Shown here: positions 1 to 7,081 of the stretch, in pieces | Numbering within the stretch: position 1 is the stretch's first letter | How the letters are laid out: each line of letters begins with the position of its first letter | From: an uncultured Eubacteriales bacterium | GTDB lineage: Bacteria; Bacillota; Clostridia; Oscillospirales; Acutalibacteraceae | Length of the DNA: 24,971 bases | Assembly (NCBI GenBank): GCA_934725345.1 | Contig: CAKVBG010000010.1 | Coordinates: 1 to 24,971 of the forward strand | Reading direction: 5' to 3' | Program-made: the position numbers and the translations under genes | The notes under the pieces: model-generated | Databases searched by the model: none | The model's input: only the letters and a program-made list of their open reading frames with translations | What the model was told of the DNA's origin: nothing

Positions 1-7
1 CCATGTA

Positions 8-712
8 TCACAGCGGAGCTGAAACTATTTTAGAGTTCTTTCGAGGATAAGCTTTGGGGGTTGATGTCTTTTTTTCAATAATCAAAAGATTTCTCTTACC
101 CATTTCGCACGGTAACTCAAAAGAGAGACAATCCCTTATCTCGCCACCTAAAATTTTGAGTGCATTCCTAGCCGCTTCCACTTCCTCAGAAATTTCTCGC
201 CCTTTTAATGCCACAAAAAATCCACCGCGTTTCAAATAAGGCAGACAGTATTCCGACAAAACTCTAAGTGGTGCAACCGCTCGCGATACTATAAAATCAA
301 AAGATTGTCTAAATTCAGGCTTGAGTCCATACTCTTCAGCCCGACCATGAATCACAGTAGCGTCTAGTTCGAGCTTTTCAAGCAAATTTTTTAGAAACAC
401 AATCCTTTTGTTCAAGCCGTCGATAAGTGTTAAATTAAGTGAAGGATCGTATATCTTAAGTGGAACTCCCGGAAATCCTGCACCAGTTCCAACGTCTATA
501 ACTTTACTTTGTGAGGGTATTTTTATAAATTTGTTCACAGCAATACTATCCAAAAAATGTTTTATCATAATATCTTTTGGGTCAGTTATCGAAGTGAGGT
601 TAGTATGAGAGTTATATTCCAAAAGATAATCCATGTAGATTTTAAATCTGCTAAGTTTCTCGGAATTAATATCAAGTCCAAAATCTTCGAGTTGTTTTTT
701 TAAAAAATCCAT
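8..712 (-). CDS. rsmG: 16S rRNA (guanine-N7)-methyltransferase RsmG
   Basis: Methylates N7 of a guanosine in the 530 loop of 16S rRNA (G527 in E. coli) using S-adenosylmethionine; cytoplasmic. The 234-residue length is normal for the family. The Rossmann-fold SAM loop DVGTGAGFPGVPLKI lies near residues 73-87, followed by LIDGLNKR, HGRAEE, SRAVAPL and a late KG, all family hallmarks; the basic C-terminus with a YPRK motif is also typical. The ATG at 712 is preceded by an AAGGGG ribosome binding site. It is the last gene in the window of the leftward run starting at rpmH, and a parS site lies just upstream between it and mnmG. In relatives the partition genes (noc/soj/spo0J) usually follow beyond this edge. 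Function is confident from motifs and position. Confidence 0.96.
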   Translation of the reverse strand: MDFLKKQLEDFGLDINSEKLSRFKIYMDYLLEYNSHTNLTSITDPKDIMIKHFLDSIAVNKFIKIPSQSKVIDVGTGAGFPGVPLKIYDPSLNLTLIDGLNKRIVFLKNLLEKLELDATVIHGRAEEYGLKPEFRQSFDFIVSRAVAPLRVLSEYCLPYLKRGGFFVALKGREISEEVEAARNALKILGGEIRDCLSFELPCEMGKRNLLIIEKKTSTPKAYPRKNSKIVSAPL

Positions 713-735
713 TCAATGTTTCCCCTTTTTCAAAA

Positions 736-751
736 TGTTTCACGTGAAACA
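736..751. promoter_or_regulatory. parS partition site 1 (ParB/Noc-family binding)
   Basis: A perfect 16-bp palindrome, TGTTTCACGTGAAACA, identical to the B. subtilis parS consensus bound by ParB/Spo0J. It lies 2 bp beyond the mnmG stop and about 24 bp upstream of the rsmG start, in intergenic DNA. An origin-proximal position is typical for centromere-like sites that nucleate ParB spreading and SMC loading. A half site TGTTTCAC occurs at 763-770. Confidence 0.95.
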
Positions 752-753
752 TT

Positions 754-2655
754 TCAATTTTTTGTTTCACTATTTAACTTTTCTTCGGACTGTCTAGCTG
801 AAAGCCATATCAAGATAACAGAAATATCTGCCGGGCTAACTCCCGAAATTCTAGAGGCTTGTCCTATATTCAAAGGATGAATCTTATTTAATTTTTCAGC
901 TGCTTCCAACCTTATACCTTTTATCTGTGAATAGTCAAAATTAGTTGGGAGTAATTTTTTTTCAAGTCTACGCATTTCGTTTATTTGTCTGTTTTGACGT
1001 TTTATATAGCCTTCGTATTTTATCTCAACTTCCACTTTTTTCAAAACATCTTGAGGCACATCTCCCCTGGATAAATCAAACGGAGCTAAGCATTCATACG
1101 TAATTTGGGGTCTTTTAAGCAGGTCTATCATTTTAACTGCACTGTTTATCGGCGATGTTTCACGTGAAACAATCATCTTGTTTAATTCCTCCGAAGGCAT
1201 AATCACGGTATTCTTAACACGCTCAAGTTCTAAATTTTTTAAATTAACTCGTTTGCAAAACTTTTCCCATTCACAATCCGAAATTAAACCTATGTCTCTT
1301 CCAATCGGCATAAGACGTTCATCGGCATTATCTTGGCGAAGCACTAATCTGTATTCAGAACGAGAAGTCATCATGCGATATGGGTCGCTCACACCTTTGG
1401 TAACCAAATCATCAATTAAAGTCCCTATGTATGAAGAACCTCTGTCCAAGATAAGCGGAGATCGACCTTTTATTTTTAGCCCGGTATTTATTCCAGCTAT
1501 CAAACCTTGAGCCGCCGCCTCCTCGTAACCCGAACTACCATTGAATTGCCCCGCTCCGTAAAGACCGCTAAGATTTTTGAATTCCAAAGTACTATAAAGT
1601 TCGGTTGGATCAACAACGTCATACTCTATAGCGTAAGCAGGTCTCATAATTTCCACGTTTTCAAGCCCTTTTATAGTTCGATACATCTCTACTTGTACTT
1701 CTTCTGGTAAAGAAGTAGACATCCCCTGCAAATACATCTCTTCTGTGTTTAGTCCGCAAGGTTCAATAAAAAGTTGATGACGTTGTTTATCCGGAAACCG
1801 AACTATTTTATCTTCAATGCTAGGACAATACCTCGGTCCAACGCCTTCTATTTTTCCACTGTACATCGGTGCTCTGTGGATATTATCAAGAATAACTTTT
1901 TTAGTTTTATCGTTCGTCCAAGACATATAGCACTGAACTTTGTTTTCTGAAAGTTCTCCCGTTGAATACGAAAATGGTACGATTTTTTCATCTCCCGGCT
2001 GTGGTTCTAATTCAGAAAAATCTATACTTCTTCTCAAAACTCTTGCAGGAGTTCCGGTTTTGAACCTAGTTAGCTTAACGCCCATCTTTTTCAGCGAGTT
2101 ACTCAAAGAATTTGCGGGGAAAATCCCGTCCGGACCGCTCTCATACGAAACATCTCCTATGAACACTTTGCCCTTAAGAAATGTTCCTGTGGCAATAATT
2201 ACACAATTTGAAATGTATTTAATTCCGTTTTGAGAAATTGATATCCACCTATCCGAATTTTCATCCTTTCTGATGGATACTATTTCAGACTGTTTTAAAA
2301 ATAAATTTTCTTGAAGCTCAATTTTATGCTTCATAATCTCTTTATATTTATTTCTATCAATCTGTACTCTCAGGGAATGCACTGCCGGACCTTTTCCTAG
2401 ATTAAGCATCCTGCTTTGCAAAAAACACTCATCAGCGGTCTTGGCCATTTCACCTCCAAGTGCATCTATTTCTCTTACTAAGTGGCCTTTGGCAGTTCCC
2501 CCTATCGAAGGATTGCAAGGACAATTCCCAACTGAATCTAAATTAATTGCAAAGATAGCGGTTTTACAACCTAATCTAGCGGCAGCAAGGCCCGCTTCGA
2601 TCCCAGCATGACCCGCTCCTATAACCAAAACTTGGTATGTTTCATCATAGCTCAT
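754..2655 (-). CDS. mnmG: tRNA uridine-5-carboxymethylaminomethyl synthesis enzyme MnmG (GidA)
   Basis: FAD-dependent partner of MnmE; the heterotetramer installs carboxymethylaminomethyl (or aminomethyl) groups at C5 of wobble uridine 34 in several tRNAs. At 633 residues it is full length. The FAD dinucleotide-binding loop GAGHAGIEAG is at residues 13-22. NCPCNPSIGGTAKGH contains the conserved cysteines near 44-46, and KGPAVHSLRVQIDR, ATGTFLKG and the EEAAAQGLIAGIN segment are all present. The start is the ATG at 2655, preceded by AAGGAAGG. It is separated from mnmE by an unrelated exported-protein gene, unusual because the MnmE and MnmG partners are normally adjacent. Codons 496-500 (VSRET) are spelled by a perfect parS site, so this gene doubles as a centromere-like locus. 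Confidence 0.97.
   Translation of the reverse strand: MSYDETYQVLVIGAGHAGIEAGLAAARLGCKTAIFAINLDSVGNCPCNPSIGGTAKGHLVREIDALGGEMAKTADECFLQSRMLNLGKGPAVHSLRVQIDRNKYKEIMKHKIELQENLFLKQSEIVSIRKDENSDRWISISQNGIKYISNCVIIATGTFLKGKVFIGDVSYESGPDGIFPANSLSNSLKKMGVKLTRFKTGTPARVLRRSIDFSELEPQPGDEKIVPFSYSTGELSENKVQCYMSWTNDKTKKVILDNIHRAPMYSGKIEGVGPRYCPSIEDKIVRFPDKQRHQLFIEPCGLNTEEMYLQGMSTSLPEEVQVEMYRTIKGLENVEIMRPAYAIEYDVVDPTELYSTLEFKNLSGLYGAGQFNGSSGYEEAAAQGLIAGINTGLKIKGRSPLILDRGSSYIGTLIDDLVTKGVSDPYRMMTSRSEYRLVLRQDNADERLMPIGRDIGLISDCEWEKFCKRVNLKNLELERVKNTVIMPSEELNKMIVSRETSPINSAVKMIDLLKRPQITYECLAPFDLSRGDVPQDVLKKVEVEIKYEGYIKRQNRQINEMRRLEKKLLPTNFDYSQIKGIRLEAAEKLNKIHPLNIGQASRISGVSPADISVILIWLSARQSEEKLNSETKN
1156..1171. 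promoter_or_regulatory. parS partition site 2, inside mnmG
   Basis: A second perfect TGTTTCACGTGAAACA, 420 bp from the first, within the mnmG coding sequence, where it reads VSRET (codons 496-500). This stretch of MnmG lies in a linker between better conserved blocks, so the bases may be kept for DNA binding rather than for protein sequence. Two exact 16-mers this close are not expected by chance. Confidence 0.93.
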
Positions 2656-2708
2656 CAGTAACCTTCCTTTATCTTAAAAAAATATATTCTCATGAAATAA
2701 AATTGACG

Positions 2709-2730
2709 ACTATGTAAATTTTAACATAGT
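2709..2730 (-). other. Inverted repeat after the exported-protein gene
   Basis: Arms ACTATGT and ACATAGT (7 bp, perfect) enclose an 8-nt AT loop, just downstream of the TAG stop of the 249-aa gene on the minus strand and about 55 bp before mnmG. The following bases are only moderately T-rich. It could be a weak terminator, an RNA-processing site or a leader structure of mnmG. Confidence 0.4.
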
Positions 2731-2734
2731 ACGC

Positions 2735-3484
2735 CTATTTTAGCTGCATAAGTTTCTCAGTCTGATTCGTAGGGATGATTATATTAGTGTGAACCCTATC
2801 AAAATACCTTTTCAAACGCTCCAACCTTCTGTCCACTATCTGAAAAAAGCTTGGATCAAAAACTAAACTAGCATTTTTAATTGCTTCTATTTTTTTAATA
2901 TTTCTATCAAAAACAGCCCTGCATTGGTTTATTTCTTCACCAAAACCCCTAGGATTCACCCTGTGAAAATTATTAATCAAAATTATGGCATCTTTACAAA
3001 GTTTGCTTTCAAAGTAAAATCGTTCTCTTATATTCCAAACATTCGTAACTACTAGTAGACAATACTCACGTTTTTTTTGCGGTTTTTTTTTCTGATCTTT
3101 CAATTCTTCTGATTCCCCTGATTCCTCTGGTTGTTTTGATTCTTTTATTGGATATACCGTCGTTGTAATCTCCTTATACATTCGATCATGCAATTTAATC
3201 CCTGCTTCTCTAAGCTGTATATTACCATTTCCAATATCTTTCAGCACACTTACAAACTTGTTATTTCCTGCCAAAAGCCCTCTAAAGGCACTATACACAT
3301 TGCGGCACACCCAATAAATCGATTCTTGATCCATCAAAACTTCATTTAAATCGTGAATTTTATATTTTGCAATTGTTTCTGTACAATTATCATGAGTACA
3401 AAATCCAACTCCACTCAAAAGATTAAACGCCACTAAGCAACTTGCCATAACTCTTCCGAACCAACCAAATCTAACTTTAAACAT
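2735..3484 (-). CDS. Exported protein of unknown function between mnmE and mnmG
   Basis: Unrecognised 249-residue protein. The N-terminus looks like a Sec signal: a basic n-region (K3, R5, R11), a hydrophobic core at about 13-28, and probable processing near GFC-THD. The residue before the cysteine is Phe, so a lipobox is unlikely. The mature part is mostly charged and probably helical, with four cysteines near 34, 60, 142 and 163 and one at 188. A low-complexity acidic/lysine stretch at about 116-139 (EESGESEELKDQKKKPQKK) separates two halves. The gene starts 28 bp after mnmE on the same strand, so it is probably co-transcribed. A GTGAGG ribosome binding site precedes the ATG at 3484; the ATG at codon 13 would lose the basic n-region. 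A9 and A8 homopolymers encode the lysine runs. Its insertion into the mnmE-mnmG pair suggests lineage-specific acquisition. Confidence 0.75.
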   Translation of the reverse strand: MFKVRFGWFGRVMASCLVAFNLLSGVGFCTHDNCTETIAKYKIHDLNEVLMDQESIYWVCRNVYSAFRGLLAGNNKFVSVLKDIGNGNIQLREAGIKLHDRMYKEITTTVYPIKESKQPEESGESEELKDQKKKPQKKREYCLLVVTNVWNIRERFYFESKLCKDAIILINNFHRVNPRGFGEEINQCRAVFDRNIKKIEAIKNASLVFDPSFFQIVDRRLERLKRYFDRVHTNIIIPTNQTEKLMQLK

Positions 3485-3512
3485 TAATAAAAAACCTCAC
3501 TATAAAATAATT

Positions 3513-4877
3513 TTATTTTCCCACACAAAATTTAGAAAAAACTCTATTCACTACTTCTTCGGTTACACTTTCGCCTGTAAGCTGCATAAGCAAACTAACT
3601 GCATCATAAATTAATACTGAAACTGCATCCAATGTTATGCTGTTTTTTAAATCTTCAATCGCATTATTTATAATCTCATCCACTTTTTTAAGTATCAACA
3701 GTTGGCGCTCACTTCCAACGGAATCCTGTAAAACCTCGGAATCAGTAACACCTACAACTTCTTCAGTGATATGCTTGAATTTTTCAACCCCAACTCCCAT
3801 CGCAGCTGACATTTCAACAATTCTTCCAGAAAAATCTGAAAATTTGCTACTTTCTATTTTGCAATCTAAGTCGGTTTTATTAAACACAATTATGCTATTT
3901 TCAGGCTTACACAACTTTAAAATCTCATCGTCTTCTTGAGTAAGTTTTTCCGAACTGTCAAAAATTGCAATGATAAGGTCAGCGGTTTTAGCATAACTTT
4001 TAGCTTTTCCAACACCTATTTTTTCAACAACGTCATCCGTAGCGCGAATACCTGCAGTATCGCACAGTAGTAGCGGAACATCTCCCACCATAACCGTTTC
4101 CTCAACAACATCCCGGGTCGTCCCTGCAACATCAGTCACTATGGATTTTTCAAATCCCGTCAGTAAATTCATAAACGTGGATTTACCCACATTCGGCTTG
4201 CCTATTATAACCGTTCTGACGCCTTCTTTGAGAGCAGAACAAACATCGTAATTTTTTATCATTTCTGAAATTTCATTTTCAATGACTCCAAGATTAGTTT
4301 TCAACAACTCAGAATCAAGCTGTGGAATATCTTCTTCGGGGTAGTCTGCCCAAACGGATAATTGAGCAGAAATATCCAAAAGTTTATCTTTGATAAGATT
4401 GGTCTTTTTACTGGCACTTCCCTCACGCTGGCTATATGCAATAAGATTGGCTTTTCGACTTTTTGCAGAAATTAAATCCATAACCGCTTCAGCTTGAGAT
4501 AAATCAATCTTGCCATTCAAAAACGCACGTTTTGTAAATTCACCAGGCTCCGCAGGAACTGCACCGCTATTTAAAACTTCTCTCAAAACCTCTCTCGTAA
4601 GATATAGTCCTCCATGGCAAGAAATCTCAACAACATCCTCACCAGTATAGCTTCTCGGAGCTCTAAACACTAGCGCCACTGCATCATCAATAAATTTATT
4701 TCCACTAACTATTCTACCATACTTCGCTGTATATCCTTTCAAATCAGCAAGATGAGAATTTCCATCAAACGGCATAAAAACTTTATCCGCTATTTCTATA
4801 GCTTCCTTACCCGAAATCCGAACAACTCCTATACCTCCCATTCCGCGGGGAGTAGCAATTGCCGCGATAGTACTCAT
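3513..4877 (-). CDS. mnmE: tRNA modification GTPase MnmE (TrmE)
   Basis: Potassium-activated GTPase that works with MnmG on wobble uridine modification. The 454 residues match the family. A formyl-THF-binding N-terminal domain (start through about 118, with GVVRISG and PAEPGEFTKRAFLNGKIDLSQAEAV) leads to the helical domain, into which the G domain is inserted. G motifs are visible: G1 GKPNVGKST at 226-234 (with Asn229 for K+ binding), G2/K-loop DVAGTTRD at 249-256, G3 DTAG at 273-276 and G4 NKTD at 333-336. The C-terminus FCVGK keeps the catalytic cysteine (C451). The ATG at 4877 follows an AAGGAGTGG site. It lies 106 bp beyond yidC, where jag would normally be. Confidence 0.97.
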   Translation of the reverse strand: MSTIAAIATPRGMGGIGVVRISGKEAIEIADKVFMPFDGNSHLADLKGYTAKYGRIVSGNKFIDDAVALVFRAPRSYTGEDVVEISCHGGLYLTREVLREVLNSGAVPAEPGEFTKRAFLNGKIDLSQAEAVMDLISAKSRKANLIAYSQREGSASKKTNLIKDKLLDISAQLSVWADYPEEDIPQLDSELLKTNLGVIENEISEMIKNYDVCSALKEGVRTVIIGKPNVGKSTFMNLLTGFEKSIVTDVAGTTRDVVEETVMVGDVPLLLCDTAGIRATDDVVEKIGVGKAKSYAKTADLIIAIFDSSEKLTQEDDEILKLCKPENSIIVFNKTDLDCKIESSKFSDFSGRIVEMSAAMGVGVEKFKHITEEVVGVTDSEVLQDSVGSERQLLILKKVDEIINNAIEDLKNSITLDAVSVLIYDAVSLLMQLTGESVTEEVVNRVFSKFCVGK

Positions 4878-4924
4878 TATTCAAAGACCACTCCTTAATC
4901 AAAAAATTATCGATATTTATGTTT

Positions 4925-4953
4925 AAAGGCAGAAGAACATTTCTTCCACCTTT
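4925..4953. other. Imperfect hairpin between yidC and mnmE
   Basis: Stem AAAGG/CCTTT plus GAAGAA/TTCTTC, with a CA/CA internal mismatch and a 3-nt loop. It sits in the 106-bp yidC-mnmE spacer where other Firmicutes carry jag. On the minus strand it is followed by TTTAAACAT, too short a T tract for a confident terminator. Confidence 0.4.
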
Positions 4954-4983
4954 TGGGCTATTTAATCATTCAAATTTTCAACC

Positions 4984-5949
4984 CTATTTAATATTCTTAA
5001 CCGCGCTGTTTTCTCGAATAGAATTTTTATCCTTTATGCACCTAACAGAAGACTCATCCAACTCAAGACGCGCTAGTCTTGAAGCCTCTGCTTGAGCATT
5101 TATGGTGTGGATATTGCAGTATTTATTTAAAAATAAACTTTGAATTAGACCAATGGCACTATTCACAATCCAATAAAATCCAACTGCTCCGGGAACAGTA
5201 TACGAGATGTAAGTAGTAAACAACACACCCACGTAAGGTATAAACTTAGCACATCCCGCCATTTGATTTTGCGCTCCGCTAACTTTCTGATTCAAGTACA
5301 TCCCAAGCGCTGAAAGAATAAAACAAAAAACAGGGATAAGCCAAAGCATTTCTGAAAAATGAGCTCCACTTGGACGATTCAACAAATTAATTCCAAACAA
5401 ATTAAACCCATTGCTGTACTCTTTGATATCAGCTAATTCACTCGGACTAAACATATTTAAGTGATCACTTATATCATCAAAATGTCTAACCAATTGTAGC
5501 TGCTCGAATCCTTTAGAAATCTTACCCGAAAGCTCCGGAATACTCGGCAAGATAGCCACTGCCTGCGCAACTTTATCGGCTGCGATATGCAAAGTGTTTT
5601 GAAGAGGTTTAGTAATTGCAGTATAAATTCCACCGAGCAGTAACAGCGGCAAGAACATAGGCAAACACCCCCCAGCAGGGTTAAAGCCTTCTTTTTCATA
5701 AAGCTTTGCAATTTCTTCATTGCATTTTTTGGGATCCTTCTCGTATCTTTTTCTGATTTCAGCTTGTTTTGCCGTAACTCTTGCACTCATCGCCATACTC
5801 TTTTGCCTTTTGATAGTCAAAGGGAGCATTAGCAAGTTTATAAGGACAGCAAACAAAATTATAGCCACCGCATAATTGCTGACCGCATCAAAGAAAAACC
5901 ACAAAATGTATCCCGATATGTTACCTAGCAAATTGAATATAAATCCCAA
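4984..5949 (-). CDS. yidC: Membrane protein insertase YidC/OxaI
   Basis: Inserts and folds inner-membrane proteins alone or with SecYEG. The 321-residue protein has the clostridial form without a lipoprotein signal. TM1 spans about 26-45 and ends in IKRQKS, carrying the hydrophilic-groove arginine (R48). A charged cytoplasmic helical hairpin covers about 50-88, then the conserved GFNPAGGCLPMFLP leads into TM2 (about 94-112). An external segment (about 115-200) longer than in Bacillus precedes the last TMs (about 205-225 and 238-280, with VGFYWIVNS). The tail is basic/acidic. The minus-strand ATG at 5949 has an AAGGAG site preceded by a small hairpin. It belongs to the rpmH-rnpA-yidD-yidC unit. 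The usual downstream partner Jag is absent. Confidence 0.96.
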   Translation of the reverse strand: MGFIFNLLGNISGYILWFFFDAVSNYAVAIILFAVLINLLMLPLTIKRQKSMAMSARVTAKQAEIRKRYEKDPKKCNEEIAKLYEKEGFNPAGGCLPMFLPLLLLGGIYTAITKPLQNTLHIAADKVAQAVAILPSIPELSGKISKGFEQLQLVRHFDDISDHLNMFSPSELADIKEYSNGFNLFGINLLNRPSGAHFSEMLWLIPVFCFILSALGMYLNQKVSGAQNQMAGCAKFIPYVGVLFTTYISYTVPGAVGFYWIVNSAIGLIQSLFLNKYCNIHTINAQAEASRLARLELDESSVRCIKDKNSIRENSAVKNIK

Positions 5950-5963
5950 TTTAAAATCTCCTT

Positions 5964-5979
5964 ATAACTGTCTAGTTAT
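5964..5979 (-). other. Small hairpin next to the yidC ribosome binding site
   Basis: ATAACT/AGTTAT with a 4-nt loop, ending 2-3 nt before the GGAG of yidC on the minus strand. It has a 6-bp AT-rich stem. It might affect translation of yidC, but it is weak and could be chance in AT-rich DNA. Confidence 0.25.
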
Positions 5980-6026
5980 CTAAAACAATAAGTCAGGTGA
6001 AAGCAAAGAAAAAACTCCCTAACCAC

Positions 6027-6248
6027 TCATCTCCGACGTTCCGGCACAGGGTCATATCCACCTTTGCAAAACGGATTACACCTTAAGATTCGGTGAATTC
6101 CCAATAGCGTCCCCTTGAAAGCTCCAAACCGCTCAATGGATATAAGTGCATACTCAGAGCAAGTTGGCGTAAACCTACAGCAAGGCTTCTTCATGGGCGA
6201 AATTACTTTCCTGTAAAACTCGATAAGCTTTAAAAGAATAGTCTTCAC
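6027..6248 (-). CDS. yidD: Membrane protein insertion efficiency factor YidD
   Basis: Small membrane-associated protein thought to assist YidC-dependent insertion. All 73 residues fit the family: LIEFYRKVISP, then the cysteine motif PCCRFTPTCSEYA, then RILRCNPFCKGGYDPVP. The start codon is GTG at 6248 and overlaps the rnpA stop as GTGA, so the two are translationally coupled. The position between rnpA and yidC is the standard one. Confidence 0.96.
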   Translation of the reverse strand: MKTILLKLIEFYRKVISPMKKPCCRFTPTCSEYALISIERFGAFKGTLLGIHRILRCNPFCKGGYDPVPERRR

Positions 6249-6580
6249 CCCAGGAGCCCCAATTTACCAAGCTCATAACTCATGTCCTTGGCGATATCCT
6301 GGCTCTTAATTTCGACTGCCCTCTTGCGTGCAACAAACACAATATCCAGCCCTTTGCTGAGTTTGTTTTGAAAACCCGCATAGGCAGCTCGAATTATTCT
6401 CCTTGCTCGGTTACGCTGCACTGCATTACCTATCTTCTTGCTGGTAGTAATCCCCAAACGCAAAGAATTTAGTCTGTTTTTCAGAACGTATGTAACCAAA
6501 GAATCCGTGGAAGAATATCTTCCTTTCGCATAAACACGTCTAAATTCTTGATTACGCCTAAGAGAAATAGTTTTTTTCAT
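6245..6580 (-). CDS. rnpA: Ribonuclease P protein component
   Basis: Protein subunit that binds the RNase P RNA and tRNA 5' leader and supports maturation of tRNA 5' ends. At 111 residues it is normal length. The conserved basic signature NAVQRNRARRIIR lies at about 52-64; LRRNQEFRRVYAKGR near the N-terminus and the late LDIVFVARK strand are typical. The ATG at 6580 is preceded by GTGAGGAC. It lies 125 bp downstream of rpmH and overlaps yidD by 4 nt. The spacer to rpmH holds no gene or clear terminator, so both are likely read from the rpmH promoter. Confidence 0.96.
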   Translation of the reverse strand: MKKTISLRRNQEFRRVYAKGRYSSTDSLVTYVLKNRLNSLRLGITTSKKIGNAVQRNRARRIIRAAYAGFQNKLSKGLDIVFVARKRAVEIKSQDIAKDMSYELGKLGLLG

Positions 6581-6705
6581 AAAGTTTTGTCCTCACTAAA
6601 CACTCGGCAATTAACTGTGGGCGGATTGATACTCAGCACTGTAGCACTGATTATTTTAAATCTGCTCTAGCACAAACGCCAAGCTAAAATCTCCGCCACT
6701 GAGGA

Positions 6706-6840
6706 TTAATGAGTTAGTCTTTTTCTCCTCTTTGCTCTTCTACGGGCAATAACTTTTATCCCGTTTCTAGTGGACATTCTCTTTCTGAAACCGTGTTCTT
6801 TTTTTCTGTGAAGTTTTTTTGGCTGATAGGTTCTTAGCAT
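6706..6840 (-). CDS. rpmH: 50S ribosomal protein L34
   Basis: A 44-codon gene. Translating the minus strand from the ATG at 6840 gives a protein starting MLRTYQPKKLHRKKEHGFRK, continuing RMSTRNGIKVIARRRAKRRK and ending RLTH before TAA. This is the L34 pattern (TYQP, HGFRKRM, NGxKVIARRRAKRRK), rich in Arg and Lys, for binding 23S rRNA in the large subunit. The ribosome binding site is GGAGGAAC. It is the first gene of the leftward run from the origin and has the consensus promoter at 6922-6950. Confidence 0.97.
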   Translation of the reverse strand: MLRTYQPKKLHRKKEHGFRKRMSTRNGIKVIARRRAKRRKRLTH

Positions 6841-6883
6841 TAATAGTTCCTCCATTAAATTTTTAAAATTTTATAACTAAAAA

Positions 6884-6897
6884 ATGTCTTTTGACAT
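6884..6897 (-). other. Small hairpin plus T run in the rpmH leader
   Basis: On the minus strand ATGTC-AAAA-GACAT is followed immediately by a run of T, about 45 nt upstream of the rpmH ATG and downstream of its predicted start site. The shape resembles an attenuator, but the stem is only 5 bp, so it would be weak. No regulatory claim beyond that is supported. Confidence 0.3.
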
Positions 6898-6921
6898 CAC
6901 TTCAAAACATACGACTAGAGA

Positions 6922-6950
6922 ATTATATAATATTAAAAAAGAGCTGTCAA
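6922..6950 (-). promoter_or_regulatory. rpmH promoter (sigma-A type)
   Basis: On the minus strand TTGACA (6950-6945) and TATAAT (6927-6922) are separated by exactly 17 bp, a perfect consensus. Transcription would begin near 6914, leaving a leader of about 75 nt. A promoter this strong fits a ribosomal protein gene heading the rpmH-rnpA-yidD-yidC unit. Confidence 0.88.
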
Positions 6951-6986
6951 CTAATTTTTCTGGAGGCCTTATTTTGGGCTATTTTA

Positions 6987-7015
6987 TTGAATTTTTCCAG
7001 AGATTGTGGTATAAT
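6987..7015 (+). promoter_or_regulatory. dnaA promoter (extended -10)
   Basis: TTGAAT (6987-6992), a 17-bp spacer, then TATAAT (7010-7015) preceded by TGG, giving an extended -10. It faces away from the rpmH promoter. A start near 7022 gives a leader of about 60 nt with CGGAGG ahead of the dnaA ATG at 7082. No consensus DnaA box was seen in this spacer, so autoregulation by DnaA is not evident here. Confidence 0.83.
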
Positions 7016-7081
7016 TAGTATGTTGTCGGAGAATTTTTCAGACATTTTTACTATCTTAAAACTCGGAGGTTTTCTCTCGTT

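Noticed and set aside
763..770. Third parS-like half site TGTTTCAC
   Set aside because: The other half reads TATTTAAC, far from GTGAAACA, and the bases encode the end of MnmG.
5469..5786. 105-codon frame within yidC
   Set aside because: It is an out-of-frame shadow of an intact yidC.
6891..6896. Plus-strand TTGACA as a dnaA -35
   Set aside because: The nearest plus-strand TATAAT is 29 bp away; the 6987/7010 pair is far better.
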